A DNA stretch of 64,000 nucleotides from Candidatus Endowatersipora endosymbiont of Watersipora subatra (GCF_964026585.1 NZ_OZ032160.1:372001-436000); one strand, 5' to 3'; positions 1 through 9,415 are shown, counted from the first letter of the stretch. Notes: generated from the sequence alone by a model not told the origin. Made by a program: numbers and translations.

Positions 1-47
1 TGCCTATCAAAACGCTTGAATATTGATTGAAAGTCTAGAAAATACCC

Positions 48-1016
48 ATGTTGAAAAATTCTTTTATTCAATCTGCTCTGAAAACCTTAAAAGTTGAACA
101 GGCTGGACTGAACGCACTTATCAAGGCGTTTTCTAACGGTTTGGAAGAGGATTTTTTTCGAGCTGTTAAGACTATTTTTAATATTAAAGGTCATCTTGTT
201 GTTACTGGAGTAGGAAAGAGTGGCCACATCGCCGCAAAGATCGCTTCAACTCTCGCATCTACAGGAACTTCTGCTTTTTTCATACATGCAACAGAAGCGA
301 ATCATGGTGATCTAGGAATGATCGGAAGAGATGATGCGATACTCGCCATATCTTGGTCGGGAGAAACAAAAGAATTGCAAGGTCTTTTTTCTTTTTCAAA
401 GCGTTTTTCAATTCCGTTAATTGCTCTCACTGCTAATAGAGATTCTACATTAGCCATGCATGCCGATATTATTCTTGCTCTGCCACGTGAAAAAGAAGCG
501 TGTCCACATAATTTGGCACCAACTACTTCGTCTCTTATGCAGCTAGCTATCGGTGATGCTCTTGCTATATCAATTCTAGAAAGCCGTTCATTTACACCTA
601 GAGACTTCCGTCTTCTTCACCCTGGAGGACAAATAGGTACAAAACTGATTCTCGTTAATGAGATCATGCATAAAGGGAAGGCTATTCCTCTTGTCAAAAA
701 AGGAACTCAGATGACAGAGGCCATTCTCCAAATTTCTGGGAAAGGATTCGGCTGCGTAGGGATCATAAATGATGATACCTTGATCGGTATCATCACTGAT
801 GAGGATTTACGTCGTCATATCAATCCATCTCTCTTGACAGAAACAGTTGATGACATCATGACAGAAAGTCCTCAGACGATCTCACCTGACATGCTAGCTA
901 TAGAAGCTTTCTCTATACTGAACCAACATGCCATTACAACACTGATGGTAACTGAACAAAGTAAACCAGTGGGAATCATACATTCCCATGATTTGTTACG
1001 TCTTGGTATATGCTAG
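48..1016 (+). CDS. kdsD: Arabinose-5-phosphate isomerase, KpsF/GutQ family
   Basis: This 322-residue protein should interconvert ribulose-5-phosphate and arabinose-5-phosphate, the first step towards KDO for lipopolysaccharide. An N-terminal SIS domain (about residues 35-175) carries the sugar-phosphate loop TGVGKSGH (53-60), the EANHGDLG segment (83-90) and SWSGET (102-107). Two CBS domains follow (about 205-322). Length and domain order match the family. The product is cytoplasmic. The gene stands alone upstream of hemH, separated by 273 bases, and only 47 bases of upstream sequence are in the window, so its promoter cannot be judged. Family assignment is secure; the specific isomerase role is inferred from the family. 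Confidence 0.93.
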   Translation: MLKNSFIQSALKTLKVEQAGLNALIKAFSNGLEEDFFRAVKTIFNIKGHLVVTGVGKSGHIAAKIASTLASTGTSAFFIHATEANHGDLGMIGRDDAILAISWSGETKELQGLFSFSKRFSIPLIALTANRDSTLAMHADIILALPREKEACPHNLAPTTSSLMQLAIGDALAISILESRSFTPRDFRLLHPGGQIGTKLILVNEIMHKGKAIPLVKKGTQMTEAILQISGKGFGCVGIINDDTLIGIITDEDLRRHINPSLLTETVDDIMTESPQTISPDMLAIEAFSILNQHAITTLMVTEQSKPVGIIHSHDLLRLGIC

Positions 1017-1289
1017 CCAGAAGTATTCTATTAAAAATAGTGTTCTTATACGATCAAGATCAAGAATAGAAAAGTCCATCCAATTAAAAACGAACAGTTC
1101 TTATGTTCTTATGGATCAGTTCAGTCTGAATTATCTCTTTAATTATATGATCACACATCATAATTTTAGTGGATTAACATTAAAAATTAAGATTAACATT
1201 GTGGCTTGCTATTCAATTGGAACAATTCTAATAGTTAGTTTTGGTCATCAATCTCTTTTACTTTTGCCAATATATAATGGAATTTAAAA
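1017..1289. other. kdsD-hemH intergenic region with an unexplained open frame
   Basis: This AT-rich gap has no recognisable RNA or terminator. A plus-strand frame starting inside the kdsD 3' end (988) stays open to a stop at 1285-1287, two bases before the hemH ATG. Its predicted 99 residues are rich in I, L, N, S and Y and resemble no family I know. I do not call it as a gene. Confidence 0.4.
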
Positions 1290-2339
1290 ATGTCTCTTTC
1301 TACTCAAAGTGATATTTCAAAAAAAAATCTTAATGAGCACTCGGACATTATTTGGGGAAAGGTAGGGGTTCTTCTTGTTAATTTGGGAACGCCAAATGGT
1401 TATGATAAAAAGAGCGTTCGGAGGTATTTAAAGGAATTTTTATCTGACAGGCGAGTGATAGAGATTCCAAGGCTTATTTGGTGGCCATTGCTGAATGGGA
1501 TCATCCTTAATGTCCGACCCAAAAGATCCTCCGAATTATATAAGTCTATTTGGAATAAAGAGCAAGATGAATCTCCGCTTATGACTTTTACTCGCTCTCA
1601 ATCTGCCCAACTGAGTAAGTACTTTTCTTATATTTCCAATCTTATCATTGATTGGGGAATGCGATATGGCGATCCCTCCATTGAGGGTCGCTTAAAGATT
1701 TTAAAAAAACAGGGATGCGAACGGATTTTGATATTTCCACTTTACCCACAGTATAGTGCAACAACGACTGCAACCGTTAATGATAAAGCCTTTAATGCAT
1801 TTATGAAAATGCGCTGGATGCCTGCTATAAGAACAGTGCCACCATATCATGATGATCCACACTATATTCAGGCTTTAGCGAATTCTATTGAAAGCCACTT
1901 AAAGAACTTAGATTTCCAGCCAGATCATATGATTGCCTCTTACCACGGAATACCCAAAACTTATTTCGATAAGGGCGATCCTTATCCTTGCCATTGTCTA
2001 AAAACATCACGTTTGTTACGTGAGAAGATGGGATGGGATGATGGATTCCTCATTTCTACATTTCAGTCACGCTTTGGTCCTGAAGAATGGCTCAAACCTT
2101 ACACGGATAAAACTGTTGAGAAATTGGCATATGAAGGAGTGAAACGCATTTGTGTTATCAACCCAGGCTTTTCATCTGATTGTCTAGAAACCCTTGAAGA
2201 AATTGCTGTAGAAGTGTGTAATCAGTTCATCAAATACGGTGGAGAGAATTTTAGCCATATCCCTTGTCTAAATGATAGTCATGAAGGGATTATGCTAATT
2301 AAAAAAATTATAAAAAGGGAAACTCAGGGTTGGATATAG
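1290..2339 (+). CDS. hemH: Ferrochelatase
   Basis: Ferrochelatase inserts ferrous iron into protoporphyrin IX, the last step of heme synthesis. The 349-residue product opens with GVLLVNLGTP (about 26-35) and contains FPLYPQYSATTT (149-160), ASYHGIP with the metal-site histidine near residue 219, and CLETLEE with the catalytic glutamates near 298-304. These are the standard ferrochelatase signatures, and the length is normal. The ATG at 1290 places a 25-residue leader before the core, as in other rhizobial enzymes. It ends with a 636-base non-coding gap before the porin and has no clear terminator. Identification is secure. Confidence 0.96.
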   Translation: MSLSTQSDISKKNLNEHSDIIWGKVGVLLVNLGTPNGYDKKSVRRYLKEFLSDRRVIEIPRLIWWPLLNGIILNVRPKRSSELYKSIWNKEQDESPLMTFTRSQSAQLSKYFSYISNLIIDWGMRYGDPSIEGRLKILKKQGCERILIFPLYPQYSATTTATVNDKAFNAFMKMRWMPAIRTVPPYHDDPHYIQALANSIESHLKNLDFQPDHMIASYHGIPKTYFDKGDPYPCHCLKTSRLLREKMGWDDGFLISTFQSRFGPEEWLKPYTDKTVEKLAYEGVKRICVINPGFSSDCLETLEEIAVEVCNQFIKYGGENFSHIPCLNDSHEGIMLIKKIIKRETQGWI

Positions 2340-2975
2340 ATTGAAGAATGTCACTGTTTATTAGACAGTCGGATTCATAAAGACTTCTTACTTAGACTTC
2401 TATCTCCTCTACCAGGTTTTCATTTTTTGAATGAGTTCAATGTTTTAAAATTTGAATTAGAAAATGATTAGGATACAATATTAGTTGTGGACTGGAAGGA
2501 AGAGATGGATACTTAATTTGATAAGTGTTCTTCTCTGTGCGTTGTCAAATGCTATAAAATATGGAAATAATTCTGCTCTTTTTTAGAGATATTTTCTAAT
2601 ATCATCTCTATAAAAAAGATTCTGCATCAGACGATGGATGCTTCTTTTTTCTCAAAAGATCAAGAAACGAATCAAATAGAGATTTATTTATTGGTTAATG
2701 GGAAATCTTATAGCTAAAGAATCATCATTCTCTTCTTACAGAACCCTAAGATTTATATTCTATTGACAAGTCAGTCTGGACTGGATGATTAAAAACTGTG
2801 ATTTTTATACAACACTTGTTGTTTGAAATCATGATCTCTCACCTAATAGACGTCTTTCCCATTGCGTTCCAATAGCTAGTGGTTAGGGTTAGTTAAAGGG
2901 ATTAGAGCGCATGTCTGTCTGACCCATTTGGTCGTTGCCTCTATCTCAACTTTTTCTTACTGGAGATCAAATACA
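2340..2975. other. Long leader region upstream of the porin
   Basis: No protein gene is apparent. A bulged hairpin lies at 2584-2610 (outer arms TAGAGAT / ATCTCTA) without a T-tract. A TTGACA hexamer sits at 2763-2768 with no good -10 at 17 bases. A 12-bp palindrome, CAGTCTGGACTG, lies at 2772-2783, and a quasi-palindrome centred on AACACTTGTT at 2811-2820. These could be porin control elements. No riboswitch was recognised. Confidence 0.35.
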
Positions 2976-3962
2976 ATGAAATTGAAAACCCTTCTTCTGG
3001 GTTCCGTTGCTGCGATGATCGCAGTATCTGGAGCGCCTGCTGCTGATTCTGTTGTTGCAGAGCCAGAGCCCATCGATTATGTTAAAGTCTGCGATATGTA
3101 TGGATCAGGCTTTTTTTACATTCCGGGTACTGAGACATGTCTAGAAATCTCTGGCTCAATGCGAGTACAGTATGAACATGCTCGTCTTGATACTAGTAGC
3201 GTAGGTAGTTTCGGTTATCGCACTCGCGTTAAGTTTGATGCACGTAACGAAACAGATTATGGTACACTTCACTCTTCTATTCGTTTAGAGGGGGAGTCTC
3301 ATAACAACATCCTAGTTGATTCTGCAATTATGACTCTAAGTAATGGTAGTGGTTCTTTATCTGCTGGTTATGGTGATGATTTTTTCACGACGAATACAGA
3401 ATTTGGTTATCCTGGAAACATGGTGGATGGTCTATATGAATACAACCAGACTGCCTATATGCAGTATACATATGCTGTTAATGGATTCTCAGCTACTGCT
3501 GGTATCCAGGGTGATGACGGAGATTCGGATGACGTGTTATTTGATTCTTACGTCGGTGCCAGTTATTCTGGTTCTTGGGGCCGTGTAGCCGCTACGATCA
3601 TCAATGATGGCCGTGAATCTACTTTTGATGGTGATGTTGCTTATTCACTGTTTGCAAGCCTTCAAGGAATTGAAAATCTACGTGTTGATGGTTGGTATCA
3701 ATCTGCTGGTGATGAAGCGAACAACTACGTTGATGGAGGTGAATGGCAGTGGGGCATAGGTGCTCGCTATAAAGTTGTTGATAACTTCTCTGTAGGTGGT
3801 GGCTATTCTGATTCAGACACTAGCGGAAACCAGTATACAATTGGGTTTGAGTGGCAACCGATCACGAATGTGAGTGTTGAAGTCGATTATCATAATCAGA
3901 GTCTTCCTTCTGATCGAGGAGATTCAGATGGATATCTCTTCCGAATTTCGCGTTCTTTTTAA
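2976..3962 (+). CDS. Outer-membrane porin, alphaproteobacterial Omp2 (Porin_2) type
   Basis: This is a beta-barrel outer-membrane porin for passage of small hydrophilic solutes. I chose ATG 2976, preceded by a GGAG at 2962-2965, because it begins a clean signal peptide (positively charged MKLK, hydrophobic core, probable cleavage after the GAPA motif near residue 22). An upstream GTG-type frame from 2928 adds 16 residues and spoils this. The mature start holds the family signature VCDMYGSGFFYIPGTETCLE with its two cysteines. The rest alternates aromatic and Gly/Ser-rich strands and ends LFRISRSF with the terminal phenylalanine typical of Bam substrates. The length of 328 residues is compact for the family. 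It is monocistronic with its own terminator. Confidence 0.92.
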   Translation: MKLKTLLLGSVAAMIAVSGAPAADSVVAEPEPIDYVKVCDMYGSGFFYIPGTETCLEISGSMRVQYEHARLDTSSVGSFGYRTRVKFDARNETDYGTLHSSIRLEGESHNNILVDSAIMTLSNGSGSLSAGYGDDFFTTNTEFGYPGNMVDGLYEYNQTAYMQYTYAVNGFSATAGIQGDDGDSDDVLFDSYVGASYSGSWGRVAATIINDGRESTFDGDVAYSLFASLQGIENLRVDGWYQSAGDEANNYVDGGEWQWGIGARYKVVDNFSVGGGYSDSDTSGNQYTIGFEWQPITNVSVEVDYHNQSLPSDRGDSDGYLFRISRSF

Positions 3963-3992
3963 TTATCCTTACCAACTGATAAACTGATTTAT

Positions 3993-4023
3993 GAAGAGGC
4001 CTAATTCATGGGCCTCTTCTTTT
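3993..4023 (+). terminator. Intrinsic terminator of the porin gene
   Basis: A perfect 9-bp stem GAAGAGGCC (3993-4001) / GGCCTCTTC (4011-4019) encloses a 9-base loop and is followed by TTTT. It lies 30 bases after the porin stop. Confidence 0.85.
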
Positions 4024-4100
4024 ACCTAAAGACTAAGAAAATTAATTTGAGGTTTTTCTTGAGCATTGATACCAGAATTAGAAAATCTGATAATTCTATT

Positions 4101-4994
4101 TTATGGCAATAACAACTGATCGCTGATCTTACGTACAGACGAAAAAGAGTGATGGTACCCGAATGTCTGATAACGACAGTGCCATTCTTCTGATTGTCTA
4201 TCAATATCAAATAAATTATAGGTTGCAGCCCGAAGATTATGCTCCCTAATGGGGCGTTGGCTTGCAGAGGCAACGCCAATAACCGGAACAGTCCGTTCCG
4301 GACCTTCAATCCAGTTTAGACTGTTAACATGAGTATGTCCATGTAAAATAAGTTCAGCTCCTAGAATCTCAATAACAGATCTAAAAATATTCTGGCCATG
4401 CAGTTTTTTTGTTAAGCTTGTTACTCCTTCCACTGGAGGATGATGAATCATTATAATTCTGAATTTATGGTTTTGTTTCGCGGTCTCTAATATTTTTTTG
4501 AGATGTTCTGCTTGACGTTTGTCAAAGACTCCTGTTGCCATAAAAGGTGGTGTACTAACCCCACTATTCACACCAATTAGAGCGCTATTTTTACGATAGC
4601 GAACAAAAGGGAATATCTCGTCTGATCGATCATCACCAATGTAATTTTTCCAGCTTTCACAGGCTCGTCGATATCCCGATTCTACATAGCAATCATGATT
4701 ACCGAAAACGATGCTGATCTCATTCGCTTCACCTAATTGTTTTAGCCATTTAGTTGCAGCCTCAAATTCAGAAGGGAGAGCTAGATTGACTAGATCACCG
4801 GTGATCGCCAAATGGTTTGTATTTTTTTGTTTTATATCTTGTAACAAAGTTCTCAGCATATCCTGATTGTGTATATTTTTGCGATCAAATTGCCAGTTCA
4901 GGTAACCCATGATACGCTTTGATATCAGCTGTTTGAGTGATATTGAGGGTAGAGGGAGTAGGTGAATATCTGAAATATGAGCTAGTCTAAACAT
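4101..4994 (-). CDS. Calcineurin-like metallophosphoesterase
   Basis: This 297-residue protein has all the metal-binding motifs of class III phosphoesterases in order: SDIH near the N-terminus, TGDLVN, FGNHDCY, MIHHPP and HGHTH near residue 220. It lacks a signal peptide, so it is probably cytoplasmic. The overall form resembles CpdA-like phosphodiesterases and the rhizobial 'metallophosphoesterase' orthologs. The substrate (cyclic nucleotide, UDP-diacylglucosamine or other) cannot be inferred from sequence. It is transcribed towards the porin terminator and has no operon partners. Family confident, function open. Confidence 0.88.
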   Translation of the reverse strand: MFRLAHISDIHLLPLPSISLKQLISKRIMGYLNWQFDRKNIHNQDMLRTLLQDIKQKNTNHLAITGDLVNLALPSEFEAATKWLKQLGEANEISIVFGNHDCYVESGYRRACESWKNYIGDDRSDEIFPFVRYRKNSALIGVNSGVSTPPFMATGVFDKRQAEHLKKILETAKQNHKFRIIMIHHPPVEGVTSLTKKLHGQNIFRSVIEILGAELILHGHTHVNSLNWIEGPERTVPVIGVASASQRPIREHNLRAATYNLFDIDRQSEEWHCRYQTFGYHHSFSSVRKISDQLLLP

Positions 4995-5273
4995 AGTTAA
5001 TAGCTATCGTGTCTTTAAATATGAATCATAAGCAAGGAACTGTGAACGGATAATCTTCTATATTTATTCTCATGATGAGATCAATTTCATATTAATTTGT
5101 ATCTTTATAATGTCTTCCATCCAGATCGCTGGCAAGAACTTACAGTAGAAAGATACAAACAGAATCTAAGGGTTAAAATAATGAACTAGACCCACTGATA
5201 CTTATTTGATATTTCTACTTCTAACCGCACAGATCCTAACAGTGTGACGTTTGATGTCATTCCAGCTTTGCTT

Positions 5274-5813
5274 ATGAAATTCTTGGATTTTAAAGTCCGA
5301 CCTGAGTCGGAATCAGATCAATCTGAAATTGAGAGACTCACTGCTAAGGTTTTTGGTCCTGGCATACACGTTCGTGCTGTTCAGCCATTGCGTGAAGGTG
5401 TTTCTCATGAAGTATCATTATCTTTCGTCGCAGAGCATCAGAGTCAAATTATTGGTTCTGTCAGATTGACCAAAATTATGTGGGGTAAAAATGAAACTTT
5501 GATGCTAGGGCCATTGGCAGTTCTTCAGCGCTATTCAGGTCATAGTGCAGGTAAGGCTTTGATGCGTGCTGCTGTTAGCAAGGCAAGTGATACTTGTCTG
5601 GATCACCAGTGCAAAGTCATTATATTGGTAGGTAATCCATCTTACTATGAGTTATTTGGCTTTAAAAAGATTATTCCTGGTAAGATAACATTACCTCGTC
5701 CGACTGATCCTGAACGGATATTAGCATATGAATTGAGAGAAGGAGCTCTATCAGAAATGTCTGGACCTGCTACAAGATGCCTATACTCTCAATCAAAGTT
5801 TTTAAATCTTTAA
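5274..5813 (+). CDS. GNAT-family N-acetyltransferase (YhbS-like)
   Basis: A GNAT acyltransferase of about 179 residues. The acetyl-CoA-binding segment (LGPLAVLQRYSGHSAGKALM) is followed by VILVGNPSYYELFGFK, the beta5-alpha4 pattern of YhbS-like N-acetyltransferases. The central loop reads YSGHSAG rather than the usual GxGxG/A, a mild departure. ATG 5274 was preferred over a GTG at 5244 because homologous proteins begin shortly before the RPESESD segment; neither start has a good ribosome site. It is a solitary gene. The acetyl acceptor is unknown. Confidence 0.8.
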   Translation: MKFLDFKVRPESESDQSEIERLTAKVFGPGIHVRAVQPLREGVSHEVSLSFVAEHQSQIIGSVRLTKIMWGKNETLMLGPLAVLQRYSGHSAGKALMRAAVSKASDTCLDHQCKVIILVGNPSYYELFGFKKIIPGKITLPRPTDPERILAYELREGALSEMSGPATRCLYSQSKFLNL

Positions 5814-5905
5814 AAAAGATGATTCTAGAATCGAAGGAATACAATATTCCTTAACTCTGATGAGCCTAGTATATCTAACTCTTTATTATTCAATATAATC
5901 TATAA

Positions 5906-7168
5906 TTGTGGATTCAGTTGTTTGTAGAATTTAAATGGCTCAGTAATCCTTCGTTGCAAACCCTGTTATGCCTTTTGAGTGAAGGAGGGGAGGAGGCTCG
6001 TGTTATGGGCGGGGCTGTGCGAAATGGATTGATGGGTGAATCAATTAATGACATCGATATTTCAACAACCTTGATGCCTATATATGTTGTTTCTCGTCTG
6101 AAGGAGAAAGGATATCGGTTTCTCCTTACAGGGATTACTTATGGTACGGTTACAGTTATCATCAATGGCACCACTTATGACGTGACAACTCTACGAGAAG
6201 AGTTAGGAACTCAAGGACGGCATCCCAAGGTTTCTTTTGGACGAGACTGGAAGAAAGATGCACGCAGACGCGATTTTACTATGAACGCGCTTTCTGTCAG
6301 TATGAGAGGTGAATTATTCGATCCTTTAAATGGTCATGATGATCTTGAAGCTCGCCGAATAAGATTCATTGGTAACCCTGAAGAGAGAATTCTTCAAGAT
6401 CCTCTCCGTATACTCCGCTTTTTTCGTTTTTTCGCTTGGTACGGTAATTCTTTTTTCCCTGATCCTCCGGCACTAAAAGCATGTAATCATTTAAAATATC
6501 TTCTTAATCAGCTCTCTGCTGAGAGAATCTGGACGGAATTTTCAAAGTTACTGTCTGCCCCGGACCCAGGAAGAGCTCTTTTTTGGATGGATCAGATAGG
6601 GATCTTATCATTAATTTTACCTCAAATCGAATCCGGTGGCATTGACACTTTATCGAGATTAGTGAAAATTCAACAACAAGAAAAATGGCCTTCCGATCCT
6701 ATTTTGCGTTTGATGTCTATCATCTCACCAAATGAAGAGGGAATAAATGCTCTTAATCGTAGTCTAAAACTGCCTAAGATTTTAGCTAGTAGACTGATTA
6801 CCTGGGCCCGGTCTGTTGAGCCTGATGCTCATATGAGCTTTACAGAATTTGAGCAATTTCTCTATTGTGGAGAAATTTTAGGAATTATCGATAGACTATC
6901 GTTAGCAACTGCCAGAGAATTGAGTAAGAAAAATGATCAATCCGCACAGATAGTAGGTCAACAATTGTACAGGTTACTCAAACATGGAAAAACGTGGAAA
7001 AAACCAAAATTCCCTGTTTCTGGTCGTGATCTTTTGACACTGGGATATGAACCAGGATCGGCTATCTCAATAGTTTTAACCCAGATGGAAAAGCAATGGG
7101 TAGATAGCGGTTTTTCTCAGAAAAAGAAAGAGTTACTAGGAATTTTATCATTGAAATCTACTTCTTAA
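5906..7168 (+). CDS. Poly(A) polymerase / CCA tRNA nucleotidyltransferase family
   Basis: This class II nucleotidyltransferase of about 420 residues would add CCA to tRNA 3' ends or tail RNA. The signatures are GGAVRN (35-40), the metal-binding pair DID (49-51), the template-side RRDFTMNAL motif near residue 125 and RILRFFRFFAWYG near 165, followed by an all-alpha C-terminal half. The likely start is TTG at 5906 or 5918; no ATG is available near the conserved N-terminus and no clear ribosome site is seen. Alphaproteobacteria often have a single gene of this family that serves as the CCA enzyme, so I leave the symbol blank. Note that the tRNA-Pro gene at 61979 encodes its own CCA. Confidence 0.9.
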   Translation: MWIQLFVEFKWLSNPSLQTLLCLLSEGGEEARVMGGAVRNGLMGESINDIDISTTLMPIYVVSRLKEKGYRFLLTGITYGTVTVIINGTTYDVTTLREELGTQGRHPKVSFGRDWKKDARRRDFTMNALSVSMRGELFDPLNGHDDLEARRIRFIGNPEERILQDPLRILRFFRFFAWYGNSFFPDPPALKACNHLKYLLNQLSAERIWTEFSKLLSAPDPGRALFWMDQIGILSLILPQIESGGIDTLSRLVKIQQQEKWPSDPILRLMSIISPNEEGINALNRSLKLPKILASRLITWARSVEPDAHMSFTEFEQFLYCGEILGIIDRLSLATARELSKKNDQSAQIVGQQLYRLLKHGKTWKKPKFPVSGRDLLTLGYEPGSAISIVLTQMEKQWVDSGFSQKKKELLGILSLKSTS

Positions 7169-7338
7169 AAGAGTCAAAGAAACTCTGAATATTAACATCT
7201 TCCTTGTATTGAATAGAATTTATATATTATGAGATAGAAATTATCATTCGTTTAATACTATAGGGTTTATTCTTTATAATTTCTGAAAATCTTAGATAAG
7301 ATAATAATATTTTAGTTTAGTATAAAAATAACTGTCTG

Positions 7339-8412
7339 ATGAATGAAAAAATGATGAATATCCCTTCCCTCTCTTATGCTAGTGCAGGTGTAGATATCGA
7401 TACGGGAAAGGCGCTCATAAGCGCAATCAAGCCGTTTATCTCTGTAACACAACGTCCTGGCACTGACGGTTCAATTGGAGGATTTGGTGGTCTATTTGAT
7501 ATAGCTGAAATCGGGTATAAGGATCCATTGTTAGTGGCTGCAAGTGACGGTGTCGGGACCAAATTAAAGATAGCTATAGAAACCGCACAACATGGCACAG
7601 TCGGACAGGATCTAGTTGCTATGTGTGTAAACGATCTAATCGTACAAGGTGCAGAGCCACTTTTTTTTCTTGATTATTTTGCGACCGGAAAACTTGATAA
7701 TGCTGTAGCAGTGTCGGTGATAGCCGGTATAGCAGAAGGATGCAGACTTTCAGGTTGCGCTTTGATAGGAGGTGAGACAGCTGAAATGCCGGGTATGTAT
7801 CAGCAAGGTGACTATGATCTAGCAGGTTTCTCTGTTGGTGCTGTCGAAAGGGGAAATCTCCTTCCCAAGAGGATCAAGGAAGGTGATCTATTGCTAGGAC
7901 TGAGCTCTAGCGGACCTCATTCTAATGGATATTCATTAATAAGAAAGATTATAGACAGAAGTGGATTAAGCTGGTCTTCCTTCTCACCTTTTGAACGAAA
8001 CAAAACGATAGCTCAATCCGTTTTAGAACCAACACGCATTTATGTGAAATCCATTCTTAGCATTTTAAAAAAAACGACTTCTATCCATGCTATAGCTCAT
8101 ATTACTGGTGGAGGTTTGACAGAGAATTTGTCTCGCGTTTTGCCAGAAGGTCTTGTTGCATCAATTGACTTGTTATCTTGGAAGCCCTCGCAAATTTTTT
8201 CATGGCTTCGTGAAATGGGAAATATAGATGATGATGAGATGTTACGGACATTTAATTGTGGAATCGGGATGTTGATAGTATGTGATTCTGCTAGCGCAAT
8301 TTCTATTAGTCAAAATCTTCAAAGATCTGGAGAACACGTTACAGAGATCGGAATCCTTAAAAGTGGAGATGGTAAGAACGTTTCTTATTCGGGCTCACTC
8401 GATTGGAAATAA
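7339..8412 (+). CDS. purM: Phosphoribosylformylglycinamidine cyclo-ligase (AIR synthetase)
   Basis: PurM closes the imidazole ring of AIR using ATP, the fifth step of purine synthesis. The 357-residue product begins SLSYASAGVDIDTG and contains ASDGVGTKLK (ATP site), CVNDLIVQGAEPLFFLDYFATGKL and GGETAEMPGMY, all hallmarks of AIR synthetase. The C-terminal domain has HITGGGLTENLSRVLP. Length is normal. The ATG at 7339 has further in-frame ATGs at codons 5 and 6. purN follows after a 3-base gap, so the two consecutive purine steps are surely cotranscribed. Confidence 0.96.
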   Translation: MNEKMMNIPSLSYASAGVDIDTGKALISAIKPFISVTQRPGTDGSIGGFGGLFDIAEIGYKDPLLVAASDGVGTKLKIAIETAQHGTVGQDLVAMCVNDLIVQGAEPLFFLDYFATGKLDNAVAVSVIAGIAEGCRLSGCALIGGETAEMPGMYQQGDYDLAGFSVGAVERGNLLPKRIKEGDLLLGLSSSGPHSNGYSLIRKIIDRSGLSWSSFSPFERNKTIAQSVLEPTRIYVKSILSILKKTTSIHAIAHITGGGLTENLSRVLPEGLVASIDLLSWKPSQIFSWLREMGNIDDDEMLRTFNCGIGMLIVCDSASAISISQNLQRSGEHVTEIGILKSGDGKNVSYSGSLDWK

Positions 8413-8415
8413 GTT

Positions 8416-9018
8416 ATGAAAAAAGTTCGAGTTGCCGTTTTAATTTCAGGGCGTGGATCGAACATGATTTCACTTGTAGAGTCAGCAAAAGATACTTCGT
8501 ATCCAGCAGATATTTCTCTTATTATCAGTAATAATCCTAATGCAGACGGCGTAAAATCAGCTCAAAAAAGAGGGATTCCTACACATATTGTTGACAATAA
8601 ATTTTATGAGTCTCGTGAGGAACATGAACAAGCTATCCATGAGCTTTTAATAGCTTATGATATAGATATCATTTGCTTGGCTGGATACATGAGAGTATTG
8701 ACACAGTTTTTAGTCTCTGCTTGGCTGGGTAGAATACTAAATATTCATCCCAGTCTCTTACCTTTATTTCCTGGTCTTAATACCCATAAACGTGCTCTTG
8801 ATTCAGGTATTCAAGTACATGGGTGCACGGTTCATTTTGTCAATAGTCAATTGGATGGAGGTCTCATTCTGACTCAAAGCACAGTTCCTGTGTTGCCAGA
8901 CGACGACATAAGGACACTCGCTTACCGAGTACTTGAGATGGAACACATACTCTATCCGAAAACACTTGCGCTTGTCGCAACAAGAAAATTGTCTTATCTG
9001 AGTAAAACAAGACGTTAA
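8416..9018 (+). CDS. purN: Phosphoribosylglycinamide formyltransferase (GAR transformylase)
   Basis: PurN transfers a formyl group from 10-formyl-THF to GAR in purine synthesis. The 200-residue protein has the GRGSNM phosphate loop (about 12-17), the catalytic signature NIHPSLLPLFPGLNTHKRAL near residue 110, HGCTVHFVN and the catalytic DGG near 145. It lacks the C-terminal extensions of larger homologs. It immediately follows purM (3-base gap) and converges on erpA, with 58 bases between the two stops and no hairpin. Confidence 0.95.
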   Translation: MKKVRVAVLISGRGSNMISLVESAKDTSYPADISLIISNNPNADGVKSAQKRGIPTHIVDNKFYESREEHEQAIHELLIAYDIDIICLAGYMRVLTQFLVSAWLGRILNIHPSLLPLFPGLNTHKRALDSGIQVHGCTVHFVNSQLDGGLILTQSTVPVLPDDDIRTLAYRVLEMEHILYPKTLALVATRKLSYLSKTRR

Positions 9019-9076
9019 CATGAAAAATAAAGAACGATTAGAAATCACAAAAACAAATCCTTTTCCTTTTCTATTT

Positions 9077-9415
9077 TTAGAGAGAAAAGCTCGTTCCGCA
9101 TCCACAATTCTTTGTTGCCTTAGGATTGTTAATCTGGAACCTCTGACCCATTAGATTATCTATGAAATCAATTTCAGAACCATCCATATACATCAATGAT
9201 ATGGAATCAATTACTATAATTGAATCACTTTGGTCGATGATGAAATCATCATCGGCAGGATTTTCTACTAGGTTAAATTTATAAGAAAAACCGGAACACC
9301 CCCCCCCTTCAACAGAAATCCGCAAAGCAGTTTTTTCATTTTGTGAGGATAAAATCTCAGAAATTCGTTTCGCAGCAGAATTGGAAAGAGTAACTCTATT
9401 TTTTAAATTTTTCAT
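9077..9415 (-). CDS. erpA: Fe-S cluster insertion protein, A-type carrier (ErpA/IscA family)
   Basis: A-type carriers deliver [Fe-S] clusters to apo-proteins. The chosen ATG at 9415 gives 112 residues starting MKNLKNRVTLS, the family length; an upstream frame to 9472 adds 19 unrelated residues. The three ligand cysteines are in GGGCSGFSY and in CGCGTSFSL at the C-terminus. The GGG codons just before the first cysteine are part of a nine-G run (9299-9307), a likely slippage spot. In rhizobia this gene usually sits in the dgt-argS neighbourhood; here argS is divergent and dgt is absent from the gap. Confidence 0.92.
   Translation of the reverse strand: MKNLKNRVTLSNSAAKRISEILSSQNEKTALRISVEGGGCSGFSYKFNLVENPADDDFIIDQSDSIIVIDSISLMYMDGSEIDFIDNLMGQRFQINNPKATKNCGCGTSFSL

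Noticed and set aside
2584..2610. Bulged hairpin after hemH as a terminator
   Set aside because: No T-tract on the 3' side of either strand.
4022..4309. 95-codon minus-strand frame in the metallophosphoesterase 3' region
   Set aside because: Overlaps the real gene in another frame, with no ribosome site or family resemblance.
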